64,000 bases of DNA from positions 43,868-107,867 of the forward strand of contig NZ_JBCGDC010000009.1 in the NCBI RefSeq assembly GCF_042237075.1, given 5' to 3'. The stretch comes from Polymorphospora lycopeni. Lineage in GTDB: Bacteria; Actinomycetota; Actinomycetes; Mycobacteriales; Micromonosporaceae. Below, piece after piece: positions 52,999-61,743 of the stretch. The notes under the pieces are model-generated. The model was given only the letters and a program-made list of their open reading frames with translations. It was not told the DNA's origin and made no database searches. The position numbers were made by a program, and so were the translations under genes. Each line of letters opens with the position of its first letter. Position 1 is the first letter of the stretch.

Positions 52999-54417
52999 AT
53001 GGTCGGTATCGACTGGTCGAGCCTGGCACGGTCGCTCGACGGAGAGTTGCTGCTCGACAGCGATCCCGCGTACGAGTGGACGCGCAAACCGTTCATCGCC
53101 CGCTTCGACGAGATCCTGCCGCAGGCGGTGGTCATGTGCGCCACGCCCCAGGACGTGATCGAGGCGCTCGCGTTCGCCCGGCGCAACGACATCGACTTCG
53201 CGGTACGCAGCGGCGGCCACTGCTTCGCCGGCTACTCGTCCAGCCGGGGCATGGTCGTCAACGTCACCCCGATGGCACAGGTCAAAGTGGACGGATCACG
53301 GGTCGAGGTCGGCTCCGGCATCCGGATCGGCGCGATGACCAACGCGCTGATCGACCACGGACTCGTCGTACCCGGTGGTTCCTGCCCGTCCGTCGGCGTC
53401 GGCGGCACCACCCTCGGCGGTGGCATCGGAGTCCTCGGCCGGCTCTACGGGCTGACCCTCGACCACATGGTCGGCGCGGAGGTGGTCCTCGCCGACGGCA
53501 CCGTCGTCACCGCGGACGCCGAGCGCCACCCGGACCTCTTCTGGGCGCTGCGCGGCGCCGGCGCCGGCAACTTCGGCGTGGTCACCGCGTTGACGTTCGA
53601 CGCCCGGCCGGCACCCCGGATGACCAACTTCTACATCGAGTGGGACTTCCAGGACGCGGCCGAGGTGTTGAAGGCCTGGCAGCGGTGGGCACCGTCGGCG
53701 CCGGAGGAGATGACCGCCGGCCTCGGCTTCACCGCCATGGACGACCTCGACGAGCCGGCCGTCGCCGAACTCTTCGGGGCGATGGTCGGCACCGAGTCCG
53801 ACGCGATGAAGCTGATCGGCGAACTCGTCGAGCGCTGCGGCCGGGAACCCGCCCGGGTCAACTGCCGCGAGATGGACTACCGGGAGACGGCGCTCTACCA
53901 GGCCGGCCTGCTCAGCGCGGTCAACAACCAGGTCGTGGAGACCCCGCAGGGGCAGATCGAACGGCAGGGCTGCCGGTTCACCAAGGGCGAGTTCTTCGAC
54001 GGCCCGATCGCCGACGAGGCGATCGACCGGCTGGCCGAGGTCTTCGTCGCCGGCCGCACCGCCGGCGAGGTACGCGGGCTGGAACTGGCGCCGTGGGGCG
54101 GCGGATACGCCCGTACCGACCGGCACGCGACCGCGTTCGTCCACCGGGACACCTCGTTCAGCCTCAAGCACGCCGTCATGGTCACGCCGGAGGCGTCACA
54201 GGGGGCGAAGGAGGCGGCCTACCGGTGGGTGACCGAGTCCTGGTCGGCGGTGCACCCGTGGGGCAGCGGCCGGGTCTACCCGAACTTCCCCGACCCCGAC
54301 CTGACCAACTGGGGCGACGCCTACTACGGCGAGAACTTCGCCCGGCTCAAGCGGATCAAGTCGCAGTACGACCCGCAGAACCTCTTCCGGTTCGAACAGT
54401 CGATCCCGCTGGGCTGA
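52999..54417 (+). CDS. FAD-dependent oxidoreductase, berberine-bridge-enzyme family
   Basis: 472 aa; ATG with a GAGGAG site. The FAD-binding domain shows VRSGGHCFAGYSSS, with the His that usually carries covalent FAD, then VGGTTLGGGIGVLGRLYGLTLDH. The second covalent residue (Cys) of bicovalent members is replaced by Tyr, so FAD is probably linked through His only. The C-terminal SQYDPQNLFRFEQSI is the standard family ending. Actinobacterial homologues oxidise alcohols, amines or C-C/C-N bonds during tailoring. The substrate is not predictable. No Tat signal, so it is intracellular. Confidence 0.88.
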   Translation: MVGIDWSSLARSLDGELLLDSDPAYEWTRKPFIARFDEILPQAVVMCATPQDVIEALAFARRNDIDFAVRSGGHCFAGYSSSRGMVVNVTPMAQVKVDGSRVEVGSGIRIGAMTNALIDHGLVVPGGSCPSVGVGGTTLGGGIGVLGRLYGLTLDHMVGAEVVLADGTVVTADAERHPDLFWALRGAGAGNFGVVTALTFDARPAPRMTNFYIEWDFQDAAEVLKAWQRWAPSAPEEMTAGLGFTAMDDLDEPAVAELFGAMVGTESDAMKLIGELVERCGREPARVNCREMDYRETALYQAGLLSAVNNQVVETPQGQIERQGCRFTKGEFFDGPIADEAIDRLAEVFVAGRTAGEVRGLELAPWGGGYARTDRHATAFVHRDTSFSLKHAVMVTPEASQGAKEAAYRWVTESWSAVHPWGSGRVYPNFPDPDLTNWGDAYYGENFARLKRIKSQYDPQNLFRFEQSIPLG

Positions 54418-54464
54418 GGACGGCGGAACCGGCCATGGCGACGACCCCGACGACGCGGTCCCGG

Positions 54465-55142
54465 CTAACCGGCCGGGCGGTGCGCGAACAGATACGCCCG
54501 CTCGGTCGGCGCCTCGATGCCCGGATACGGCTGGCGCCGCATCCGGGCCCGCACCTCGAAGCCGGCTTCGGCCAGGCAGTCCGCCACGTCGTCGGGGTCG
54601 AACAGGTGGCCGTCGAACGACACCGGCCGGTCGAACCAGGTGTCGACGTGCAACTGGCCGGCGCCCACGTGGAAGGCGAGCAGCAGGATTCCACCCGGCC
54701 GCAGCACCCGGTAGAACTCGGCCAGCGCCCGGGGCAGCACCGGCCGGGGCAGGTGGATGACGGAGTAGAGCGACAGCACGCCGGCCAGGCTGCGGTCGGC
54801 GACCGCGAGCCCGAGGATCGAGCCGGCGCGGAAGTCGAGCCCCGGATGGCGTTCCCGGGCCAGGCGCACCATCTCGGGCGACAGGTCCACCCCGAACACG
54901 GGCAGGTCACGGTCGGCGAGATGGCGGGTCACCTGACCGGGGCCACAACCGAGATCGGCGACCGGGCCGTCGACGCCGGTGGCGCGTACCTGGTCGGCGA
55001 AGCCGTCGATCAGGGCCCGGTCCAGGGGCTTCTGCGCGAGTTCGTCGGCGAACTGGTCGGCGTACGGCTCGGCCACCGTGTCGTAGGCGACCCGGATCCG
55101 GTCGAGGAGCGCATCGTCGGGATCGATGTCAGGCGGGGTCAC
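54465..55142 (-). CDS. SAM-dependent class I methyltransferase
   Basis: 225 aa from the GTG at 55142; a GTG at 55175 is possible but would nearly meet the divergent hydrolase gene. Motif I is VADLGCGPGQVTRHLA, followed by VFGVDLSPEMVRLAR and VLSLYSVIHLPRP, then LRPGGILLLAFH. It is a Methyltransf_11/25-type small-molecule enzyme. It is the only minus-strand gene within the right-hand region, lying between the BBE gene (convergent, 47-bp gap) and the alpha/beta hydrolase (divergent, 47-bp gap), so it is transcribed separately. Confidence 0.85.
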   Translation of the reverse strand: MTPPDIDPDDALLDRIRVAYDTVAEPYADQFADELAQKPLDRALIDGFADQVRATGVDGPVADLGCGPGQVTRHLADRDLPVFGVDLSPEMVRLARERHPGLDFRAGSILGLAVADRSLAGVLSLYSVIHLPRPVLPRALAEFYRVLRPGGILLLAFHVGAGQLHVDTWFDRPVSFDGHLFDPDDVADCLAEAGFEVRARMRRQPYPGIEAPTERAYLFAHRPAG

Positions 55143-55189
55143 ATCCGCTGACGGTACCGAAGAACCACGAACCACGCGGAAGGGATCAC

Positions 55190-56062
55190 ATGCACGAGCA
55201 CACGGTCGAGAGGGACGGGCGCCAGCTCCACGTGGTCGAGGACGGCCTGCCGGAGGGCTGGCCGGTCGTCGTCCACCACGGCACCCCAGGTGCGCCGCTG
55301 CTCTGGCCCACCTGGTCCGACGACGCCCGGCGGCGGGGCATCCGCCTCCTCGGGGTCGCCCGCCCCGGCTACGCCCGGTCCACCCGGCTGCCCGGGCGCT
55401 CGGTGGCCGACATCGCCGCCGACGTCGCCGCGGTCGCCGACGCGCTCGGCATCGACCGGTTCGCCACCTGGGGTGTCTCCGGCGGCGGGCCGCACGCCCT
55501 GGCCTGCGCCGCCCTGCTCCCCGGCCGGGTCACCGCCGTCGCCTCGCTCGGCGGGCTGGCCCCCTGGGACGCGCCCGGATTCGACGTACTCGACGGCATG
55601 CGCGAGGACAACGTGGCCGAACTGGTCGCCGCCCGCCAGGGAGCGGAGGCGCTCAACCCGCTGCTCCAACCGACCGCGACCGCGATGGCGACCGCCGACC
55701 GGCAGGACCTCATCGACCAGCTCGACGGGTTTCTCGACGAGGCCGACGCACAGGTCGCCCGGACCGGGTTCGGCGGCCCTCTCGTCGACGGCATCCGGGC
55801 CGGGCTGCGGCCCGGCCTCGACGGGTGGTCCGACGACGACCTCGCCCTCGTCCGGCCCTGGGGATTCGACCTGGCCGCGATCACCTGCCCGGTCGGCGTC
55901 TGGCACGGCAAACAGGACGCCATGGTTCCGGCGGCCCACGCCGACTGGCTGGCCGCGACGCTGCGGGCCGAACGGATCGACCTACCGCCGACCGACGGCC
56001 ACCTCGCCGTGCTCGCCCACCGCGTCACCGACGTCCACGCCTGGCTGCTCCAGCACCAGTAA
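55190..56062 (+). CDS. Alpha/beta hydrolase
   Basis: 290 aa; ATG with GGAAGGG upstream. The fold is shown by VVVHHGTPGAP (oxyanion region), WGVSGGGPHALACAAL (nucleophile elbow GVSGG), a later Asp in WHGKQDAMVPAAH and the terminal PTDGHLAVLA His. No signal peptide. It heads a short rightward set with the solute-binding-type protein, the small membrane protein and the carbamoyltransferase. It could hydrolyse an ester or thioester intermediate or act as a detoxifying enzyme; not decidable here. Confidence 0.87.
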   Translation: MHEHTVERDGRQLHVVEDGLPEGWPVVVHHGTPGAPLLWPTWSDDARRRGIRLLGVARPGYARSTRLPGRSVADIAADVAAVADALGIDRFATWGVSGGGPHALACAALLPGRVTAVASLGGLAPWDAPGFDVLDGMREDNVAELVAARQGAEALNPLLQPTATAMATADRQDLIDQLDGFLDEADAQVARTGFGGPLVDGIRAGLRPGLDGWSDDDLALVRPWGFDLAAITCPVGVWHGKQDAMVPAAHADWLAATLRAERIDLPPTDGHLAVLAHRVTDVHAWLLQHQ

Positions 56063-56082
56063 GCCCACCGGAGGGATAGACC

Positions 56083-57633
56083 ATGACCGACGACCCGAAC
56101 CGGGCCACGCTCGTCGAGGGCTGGGCGGAGGACATCGACACCTTCAACCCGGTGCTCGTGCAGGACACCTTCAGCTCCCTGGTGTCCGGGCTGTGCTTCG
56201 AAGGGCTGCTGACCTCCGACGCCGACGGCAACCTGCTGCCCGCCCTCGCGGTCGAGGTGCCCACCGTCGAGGCCGACGGTCGCACCTACCGCTTCGCGCT
56301 GCGCGACGGCCTGCGCTGGTCGGACGGGACGCCGCTGACCGCCGACGACGTGGTCTTCACCTACCGGCTGATGATCGACCCGGCGTACGGGGAGCTGCCC
56401 TCACCGCACCGCGGCGAGCTGACCCGGCACCTGGCCGACGTCTCCGCCGCCGATCCCCGTACCGTGGTCTTCCGCACCCACCGGGAGTACGCGCCGTTCC
56501 TGACCGGCCACGCCCAGCACGGCATCCTGCCCCGGCACGTCCTGCCGGAGCCCACCGCCGACGCGGTGGCGAACCTCGACGGCTACAACACCGCCCCCAC
56601 GGTCGTCAGCGGCGTCTTCGCGGTCACCGAACGCACCCCGGACGAGATCCGCTTCACCCGCAACCCCAACTACCACCGGGGACCGAGCCAGCTCGACGGG
56701 TTCGTCTACCGGATCTTCCCGACCGGCCTGGCGGTCGCCGACGCGCTACGCGCCGGCACCGTCGACGTCGGCCTGGTCGACCCGTCCCGGCTCGGCGAAC
56801 TCGCCGGGGTGCCGCACCTCGACACGACCGTCATCGACCTGCCGACCGGCAACTTCTACGCCTGCCAGCTGGATCCGGCCACCCCGGCCGGCCGCATCCT
56901 CGGCGACGTCCGGGTCCGCCAGGCGCTGCTGCTGTCGGTCGACCGGGAGACGATGGTCAAGGAGGTCTACCTCGGGCAGGCGAGCGTCGCCGACTCGGTC
57001 CTGCCGCCCACCTCCTGGGCCTACGATCCGGGCGTCGAGCCGCGCTACCCCTACCAGCCGGAGCGGGCGGCGGCGCTGCTGGACGAGGCCGGCTGGCGGC
57101 CGGGGCCGGGCGGCGTACGCGAACGCGACGGCGAGCCGCTGCGGTTCGAGGTCGTCGCCGGCACCAACACGAAGGCGTGGGTCGACACCGCCCACGTCCT
57201 CGCCGAGAGCTGGCGTCGCCTCGGCGTCGACGTCGAACTGACCCTGCTCGACTTCGGCGAGCTGATGGGCAAGGTCGTGCAGCGCCGCGACTTCGGCGTC
57301 TTCCTGCTCGCCTACACCTGGGGTCAGGACCCCGACCAGTCGGAGCTGTTCTCGTCGGCGGCCATCGAGGCCGGGTTCAACTGCTCCGCCTTCACCGACC
57401 CCGAGGTCGACTCGGTGCTCGACGCCGGCCTCGGCACCGTCGACCGGGCCGAGCGGCGCCGGATCTACCACCGCTACCAGGCCCGGATGGCCGAACTCGT
57501 CCCGGCGCCGATGCTCGTCTTCCTGAAGGGCATCTACGGGATCAACCGCCGTGTGCACGGCTACCGGGTCGGCACCCACAACCAGTTCGCCGCCCGGCCG
57601 TGGATGCACCAGGTACGGGTGGTGGACCGGTGA
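56083..57633 (+). CDS. Family 5 extracellular solute-binding-like protein without a signal peptide
   Basis: 516 aa; ATG with a GGAGGG site. SBP_bac_5 features are plain: FRFALRDGLRWSDG-type core (YRFALRDGLRWSDGTPLTAD), VRQALLLSVDRETMV, then FLLAYTWGQDPDQSELF. Family members are normally lipoproteins of oligopeptide ABC importers. Here the protein starts directly at ATLVEGWAEDIDTFNP, the usual mature N-terminus, with no signal sequence or lipobox, and there are no ABC permease or ATPase genes nearby. A cytoplasmic peptide-binding or even catalytic role in the pathway is therefore more likely than uptake (inference). The next small gene overlaps its stop as GTGA. Confidence 0.85.
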   Translation: MTDDPNRATLVEGWAEDIDTFNPVLVQDTFSSLVSGLCFEGLLTSDADGNLLPALAVEVPTVEADGRTYRFALRDGLRWSDGTPLTADDVVFTYRLMIDPAYGELPSPHRGELTRHLADVSAADPRTVVFRTHREYAPFLTGHAQHGILPRHVLPEPTADAVANLDGYNTAPTVVSGVFAVTERTPDEIRFTRNPNYHRGPSQLDGFVYRIFPTGLAVADALRAGTVDVGLVDPSRLGELAGVPHLDTTVIDLPTGNFYACQLDPATPAGRILGDVRVRQALLLSVDRETMVKEVYLGQASVADSVLPPTSWAYDPGVEPRYPYQPERAAALLDEAGWRPGPGGVRERDGEPLRFEVVAGTNTKAWVDTAHVLAESWRRLGVDVELTLLDFGELMGKVVQRRDFGVFLLAYTWGQDPDQSELFSSAAIEAGFNCSAFTDPEVDSVLDAGLGTVDRAERRRIYHRYQARMAELVPAPMLVFLKGIYGINRRVHGYRVGTHNQFAARPWMHQVRVVDR

Positions 57634-57806
57634 CCCGGCTGCGGCGCGGCCTGCTGCTGGTCGCGTACGGCCTGCTGGTGCCGGTCGGGGTCGTCGTACG
57701 CCTGCTCGGCGACCCGCTCGGCGTGCGCCGGCCACCGACGGGCACCAACTGGCGGCCGGCCCGGCCCGGGCCCGCCACCCTGGACGGCGCCCGCCGGCTC
57801 AACTGA
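57630..57806 (+). CDS. Small membrane protein, 58 aa, linked to carbamoyltransferase
   Basis: The GTG overlaps the previous stop as GTGA. One membrane segment (RGLLLVAYGLLVPVGVVVRLL) is followed by a basic Pro-rich tail (DPLGVRRPPTGTNWRPARPG). Small proteins with a helix followed by a DPL.R.....YW.R-like tail sit next to NodU-type carbamoyltransferases in many bacterial clusters, as I recall. The function is unknown, perhaps membrane recruitment of the next enzyme. It lies 34 bp before the carbamoyltransferase start. Confidence 0.65.
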   Translation: MTRLRRGLLLVAYGLLVPVGVVVRLLGDPLGVRRPPTGTNWRPARPGPATLDGARRLN

Positions 57807-57840
57807 CCGCCGTCCCTGCGATCCGGCCCCGGAGCACAGC

Positions 57841-59595
57841 ATGATCATCCTCGGCATCTCCGCCTTCTTCCACGACTCGGCGGCCGCGCTGCTCGTCGAC
57901 GGACAGCTCGTGGCCGCGGCCGAGGAGGAGCGGTTCAGCCGGCGCAAGCACGACAACCGCTTCCCGGTCAACGCGATCCGGTTCTGCCTGGAGTCGGCCG
58001 GCCTCGGCGCGGGCGACCTCGACCACGTCGTCTTCTACGAGAAGCCGCGGCTCAAGGCCGAGCGGGCGGTGGCCACCATCCTCAGCGAGGTGCCGCACAG
58101 CTTCGGCCCGTTCGAGCGGTTCTTCACCCACGGCGGCGCCCGGCAGGCGGTCGGCGACCAGATCCGCGAGACGGTCGGCATACCCGCGTCCCGGGTGCTC
58201 TTCGTCGAACACCACCTGTCGCACGCCGCCTCGTCCTTCTTCGCCTGCCCGTTCGACGCCGCGGCCACCCTCACCATCGACGGCGTCGGCGAGTGGGCCA
58301 CCACCAGCATCGGCGAGGGGCAGGCGGCCTGGGACGGCACCGGCGAGAACCGGCTCCGGCTGAAGGAGACGATGCACTTCCCGCACTCGCTCGGGATGCT
58401 CTACTCCGCCTTCACCGAGTTCCTCGGCTTCCAGGTCAACGAGGGCGAATACAAGGTGATGGGGCTGGCCGCCTACGGCCGGCCGCGCTACCGGGCCGAA
58501 ATCGACCGGATCGCCCGCCAGTACGACGACGGCAGCCTCTGGCTCGACATGCGCTACTTCCGCTACCACCGCTCGGTCCGCAACGGCTTCCACCCCCGGC
58601 TCGCCGAGCTGCTCGGCATGCCGCCCTGCCCGCCCGGGGTCGAACTCGACCCGGCGGCCGAGGGCGCCGTCGGGGAGCGGGCCCGCCGCTACGCCGACGT
58701 CGCGGCCAGCGTGCAGCAGTTCACCGAGGACGCGGTGGTGGCGATGGCCCGGCGGGCGGTCGAGGTCACCGGCCACCGCCGGCTCTGCATGGCCGGCGGG
58801 GTCGCCCTCAACGGGGTGGCCAACTACCAGGTCCTGCGCCGGGCCGGGGTCGAGGAGTTGTACATCCCGCCCGCCCCCGGCGACTCCGGCGGCGCGCTCG
58901 GCGCGGCCCTGTACGCCCACCACGTCCTGCTCGGGCAGCCGCGCCGGTTCGTGATGCGGCACGCGTACTGGGGTGCCCAGGCCACCCCGGACGCGGTGAC
59001 CCGGGCGCTCGACCGGGCCGGGCTGGCGTACACCACGCAGCCGGACCCGGCCGCGCTGGCCGCGACGGTCGCCGACATGCTCGCCGACGGCCTCGTCATC
59101 GGTTGGTTCCAGGGCCGCTTCGAGTGGGGGCCGCGGGCGCTGGGCAACCGCAGCATCCTGGCCGACCCGCGCGGCCCCGGCATCAAGGACCTGATCAACA
59201 AGAAGGTGAAGTTCCGCGAGCCGTTCCGCCCCTTCGCCCCGGCCATGCTGCACGACCGGGCGGCCGAATACGTCACCGGCGACGGCACCGACCAGTGGCC
59301 GACCCGGTTCATGCTCATGGTCATGCCGCTCGAGGAGCGGTTCGCGGCCAGTGCCCCGGCCGTCGACCACTTCGGCACCGGCCGGATCCAGACCGTCGCA
59401 CCCGAGACGAACCCGCTCTTCCACTCGGTCATCAGCGAACTGGGGCAGCGGACCGGCCTCGGCTGCGTGCTCAACACCTCGTTCAACCTGCGCGGCGAAC
59501 CGATCGTCGCCACGCCCGAGGAGGCCATCTCCACCTTCGGGCGCAGTGAACTCGACGCATTGGTGATGGAGGACCGTGTCATTTCGCGATCTTGA
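57841..59595 (+). CDS. NodU/CmcH-family O-carbamoyltransferase
   Basis: 584 aa. The N-terminal Kae1-like domain starts IILGISAFFHDSAAALL and includes EEERFSRRKHD, VEHHLSHAASSFF (metal-binding HHxxH) and TIDGVGEWAT; the C-terminal YrdC-like region has FEWGPRALGNRSILADPR and VLNTSFNLRGEPIVATPEEA. These are the hallmarks of TobZ/CmcH enzymes, which use carbamoyl phosphate and ATP to carbamoylate a hydroxyl group, via carbamoyl-adenylate. A carbamate on the product, for example on a Thr or sugar hydroxyl, is expected. The SGNH gene overlaps its 3' end by 20 bp. Confidence 0.93.
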   Translation: MIILGISAFFHDSAAALLVDGQLVAAAEEERFSRRKHDNRFPVNAIRFCLESAGLGAGDLDHVVFYEKPRLKAERAVATILSEVPHSFGPFERFFTHGGARQAVGDQIRETVGIPASRVLFVEHHLSHAASSFFACPFDAAATLTIDGVGEWATTSIGEGQAAWDGTGENRLRLKETMHFPHSLGMLYSAFTEFLGFQVNEGEYKVMGLAAYGRPRYRAEIDRIARQYDDGSLWLDMRYFRYHRSVRNGFHPRLAELLGMPPCPPGVELDPAAEGAVGERARRYADVAASVQQFTEDAVVAMARRAVEVTGHRRLCMAGGVALNGVANYQVLRRAGVEELYIPPAPGDSGGALGAALYAHHVLLGQPRRFVMRHAYWGAQATPDAVTRALDRAGLAYTTQPDPAALAATVADMLADGLVIGWFQGRFEWGPRALGNRSILADPRGPGIKDLINKKVKFREPFRPFAPAMLHDRAAEYVTGDGTDQWPTRFMLMVMPLEERFAASAPAVDHFGTGRIQTVAPETNPLFHSVISELGQRTGLGCVLNTSFNLRGEPIVATPEEAISTFGRSELDALVMEDRVISRS

Positions 59596-60595
59596 GCGGG
59601 CGCACCGGAACAAGCGGTACGAACTCGTCCCGCAGTTCGAGCAGTACGACGCCAACGAACTGTTCCTCCGCCCGTACGTGACGTTCGTCAGCCGGCCCGG
59701 AATCGACAACCCGGTCTTCCGCACCGACCGGCTCGGCTACCGCCTGTCCGACTCCGGTCAGGGGCGGGTCGACTCCGACCGGTGGCGCGACCTCGACGGC
59801 GGGATCGTCCTCGGTGGGTCGTTCGTGTTCGGCGTCGGCGCCAGCGGCGACGGCACCACGCTGCCGTCGCGGCTGGCCCACCGCAGCGGCGTGCCCTACC
59901 TCAACCTCGGCATCTACGCCGGCAACTCGTTGCAGGAACTCGTCGCGGCCGTCCCCTTCCTGGCCGCCGCGCGGAGCGTCCTGATCTGCTCCGGGATCAA
60001 CAACGTCTTCGCGTCGCTGCAGTCCCTGGGCCACAACGAGGTCTACGGGCCGCTGTTCTTCGAGGGGGCGCTCGCCACCCTGGGGCGTACCCCGATCGTC
60101 GACCTCGCCGCGGCCGTGGCCGAACCCGGTCGGGGCATCCCCGACCAGCGGGCCGCCGACACCGCCGGCCAGGTGCTGCCCAGCACCGACACCGGCGACC
60201 ATCTCGCCGCCCGCATGACTGCCGCGCTCGACCGGCAACTACGCGACCTGCGGATCATCGCCGGTGCCGCCCGCCCCGACGCGCGGGTGCTGTTCTGCCT
60301 CCAGCCGTTCGCCGACCCGGTGCTGCGTACCCCGACCCCGCCGGAACGGGAACTGTTCGACCTGGCCCGGGAACGGCAGGGCCCCTGGCTCACCGCCCGC
60401 GACTACGTGGCCGCCAACTGGGACGCGTACGCCGACCGGATGGCGGCCGGCTGCGCCGAACTCGGGGTCGAGTTCCTCGACCTGGCGGCCCGCCGGTTCA
60501 CCGGCTGGTCGTTCTACGACCGTGTCCACATGACCGACCACGGCTACCAGCAGGCCGCCGACATCATCTGGGAGAGGTTGTGCTCGACAAGCTGA
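59576..60595 (+). CDS. SGNH/GDSL-type hydrolase
   Basis: 339 aa from the GTG inside the carbamoyltransferase gene. The serine block appears as VLGGSFVFGVGASGDG, a variant of GDSxxxG that occurs in the SGNH proteins paired with carbamoyltransferases. Block III is ICSGINNVFASLQ (NN near GxN), and the C-terminal FYDRVHMTDHGYQQAADI supplies the Asp-His pair. No signal peptide. Likely an intracellular esterase or acyltransferase acting on the same hydroxylated intermediate. Confidence 0.82.
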   Translation: MSFRDLERAHRNKRYELVPQFEQYDANELFLRPYVTFVSRPGIDNPVFRTDRLGYRLSDSGQGRVDSDRWRDLDGGIVLGGSFVFGVGASGDGTTLPSRLAHRSGVPYLNLGIYAGNSLQELVAAVPFLAAARSVLICSGINNVFASLQSLGHNEVYGPLFFEGALATLGRTPIVDLAAAVAEPGRGIPDQRAADTAGQVLPSTDTGDHLAARMTAALDRQLRDLRIIAGAARPDARVLFCLQPFADPVLRTPTPPERELFDLARERQGPWLTARDYVAANWDAYADRMAAGCAELGVEFLDLAARRFTGWSFYDRVHMTDHGYQQAADIIWERLCSTS

Positions 60596-60708
60596 TCCGT
60601 GCCGTCACCGGGGTGGTGCTGAGCCTGTCCCGGCGTAACCGCAAGCGGACCGACGACCGCCGCGAACCGCCCGACGAGAGCCGGGAGAACGTCTATCCAC
60701 TGTGGTGA
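60580..60708 (+). CDS. Small basic protein, 42 aa
   Basis: The GTG at 60580 lies inside the end of the SGNH gene, giving MLDKLIRAVTGVVLSLSRRN and then a charged tail ending NVYPLW. One short hydrophobic stretch (AVTGVVLSLS) is followed by a strongly basic segment. Its stop lies 13 bp into the convergent SDR gene. It resembles in size and layout the small protein at 57630, so it may also be a small membrane-associated accessory of the carbamoyltransferase/SGNH pair. Coding is supported only by coupling and codon bias. Confidence 0.45.
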   Translation: MLDKLIRAVTGVVLSLSRRNRKRTDDRREPPDESRENVYPLW

Positions 60709-61724
60709 GCGACGCGATCCCGCCAGGCGGCCAGCAGCGCCGCCTCCCGTTCTGCCGTCAGCCACGGCTTGCGCTGGCCGGCCTCGGCGTCGAGCCGGTC
60801 GGGGGCGAGCGTGCCCAACCAGCGCCAGGTGTCCGCGACGGTCTCCTCGACCGGGCGGCAGTCGAGCAGCCCGGTCGCGAACGCCCGCGACGAGTCGACC
60901 TCGTAGCTGGCGGCCAGCCGGTCGCCCGCCGGTAGCCAGATCGGCAGCTCGCTCCACGCCCGTACCCCGTGGTCGAGGAGGAAGACCTCGTCGACCCAGG
61001 TCAGCTCGGCGTCGCCGCCGGTGGTCGTACGGCAGGCGTCGAGCAGCCCGCGCATGGTCGTGTGACCCACCCCGGACAGCACGTTGTACGGCCCGGACAA
61101 CCCCCGCTCGCCGGCCGACAGCAGCCACGCCGCCAGGTCGCGGGAGTCGACGTACTGCAACCCGCGGTCGGCCGGCCCCGGCGCCAGCACCTGCCCGCCC
61201 CGGGCCATCCGCAGCAGCCACCACGGCAGCCGGCCGACATACTCGTACGGCCCCAGGATCAGGCCGGTGCGGGCCAGCAGGCCACGTTCGCCGAAGGCGT
61301 CCACGACGGCCCGCTCACCCCCGGCCTTCGCCATCGCGTACGCGTCGAAGTCGTCCCCGTCGACCGGCTGCGGGTACGGCACCAGCGGCGCGTCCTCGGC
61401 GAAGCCGGGGGAGGCCGGCCAGCGGTACACCGACAGGCTCGATACGTAGAGGTAGCGCCCGACCGACCCGGCCAGCAGTTCGGCGCTGGCGCGGACCGCG
61501 GCCGGATCGTCGCGCCAGGTGTCGACGACCAGGTCCCACCGTTCGCCGGCCAGCCGCCGCAGGTCGGCCGGGTCGGTCCGGTCGCCGGTCAGCGCCCGTA
61601 CGCCGGCCGGTGGCCGGCCGCTGACGCCACGGCTCAGCACGGTCACGTCCCACGCCCGGGCCAGCGCCTCCTCCACCACCGCCCGGCCGACGAAGGCCGT
61701 ACCGCCGAGCACGAGCAGCCGCAT
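60693..61724 (-). CDS. NAD(P)-dependent epimerase/dehydratase (extended SDR)
   Basis: 343 aa; ATG with a GGGAGAAG site, 19 bp after the asparagine-synthetase-like gene. The N-terminal MRLLVLGGTAFVGRAVVEE is a GxxGxxG nucleotide-binding loop. YLYVSSLSVYRWP supplies a Ser and Tyr, and YAMAKAGGERAVVDAF a possible catalytic YxMAK. Substrates of such reductases range from nucleotide sugars to peptides. It ends a leftward operon with the lasso-type B2 and asparagine-synthetase-like genes. Confidence 0.85.
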   Translation of the reverse strand: MRLLVLGGTAFVGRAVVEEALARAWDVTVLSRGVSGRPPAGVRALTGDRTDPADLRRLAGERWDLVVDTWRDDPAAVRASAELLAGSVGRYLYVSSLSVYRWPASPGFAEDAPLVPYPQPVDGDDFDAYAMAKAGGERAVVDAFGERGLLARTGLILGPYEYVGRLPWWLLRMARGGQVLAPGPADRGLQYVDSRDLAAWLLSAGERGLSGPYNVLSGVGHTTMRGLLDACRTTTGGDAELTWVDEVFLLDHGVRAWSELPIWLPAGDRLAASYEVDSSRAFATGLLDCRPVEETVADTWRWLGTLAPDRLDAEAGQRKPWLTAEREAALLAAWRDRVAHHSG

Positions 61725-61743
61725 CGTCTTCTCCCGTCCGGTG

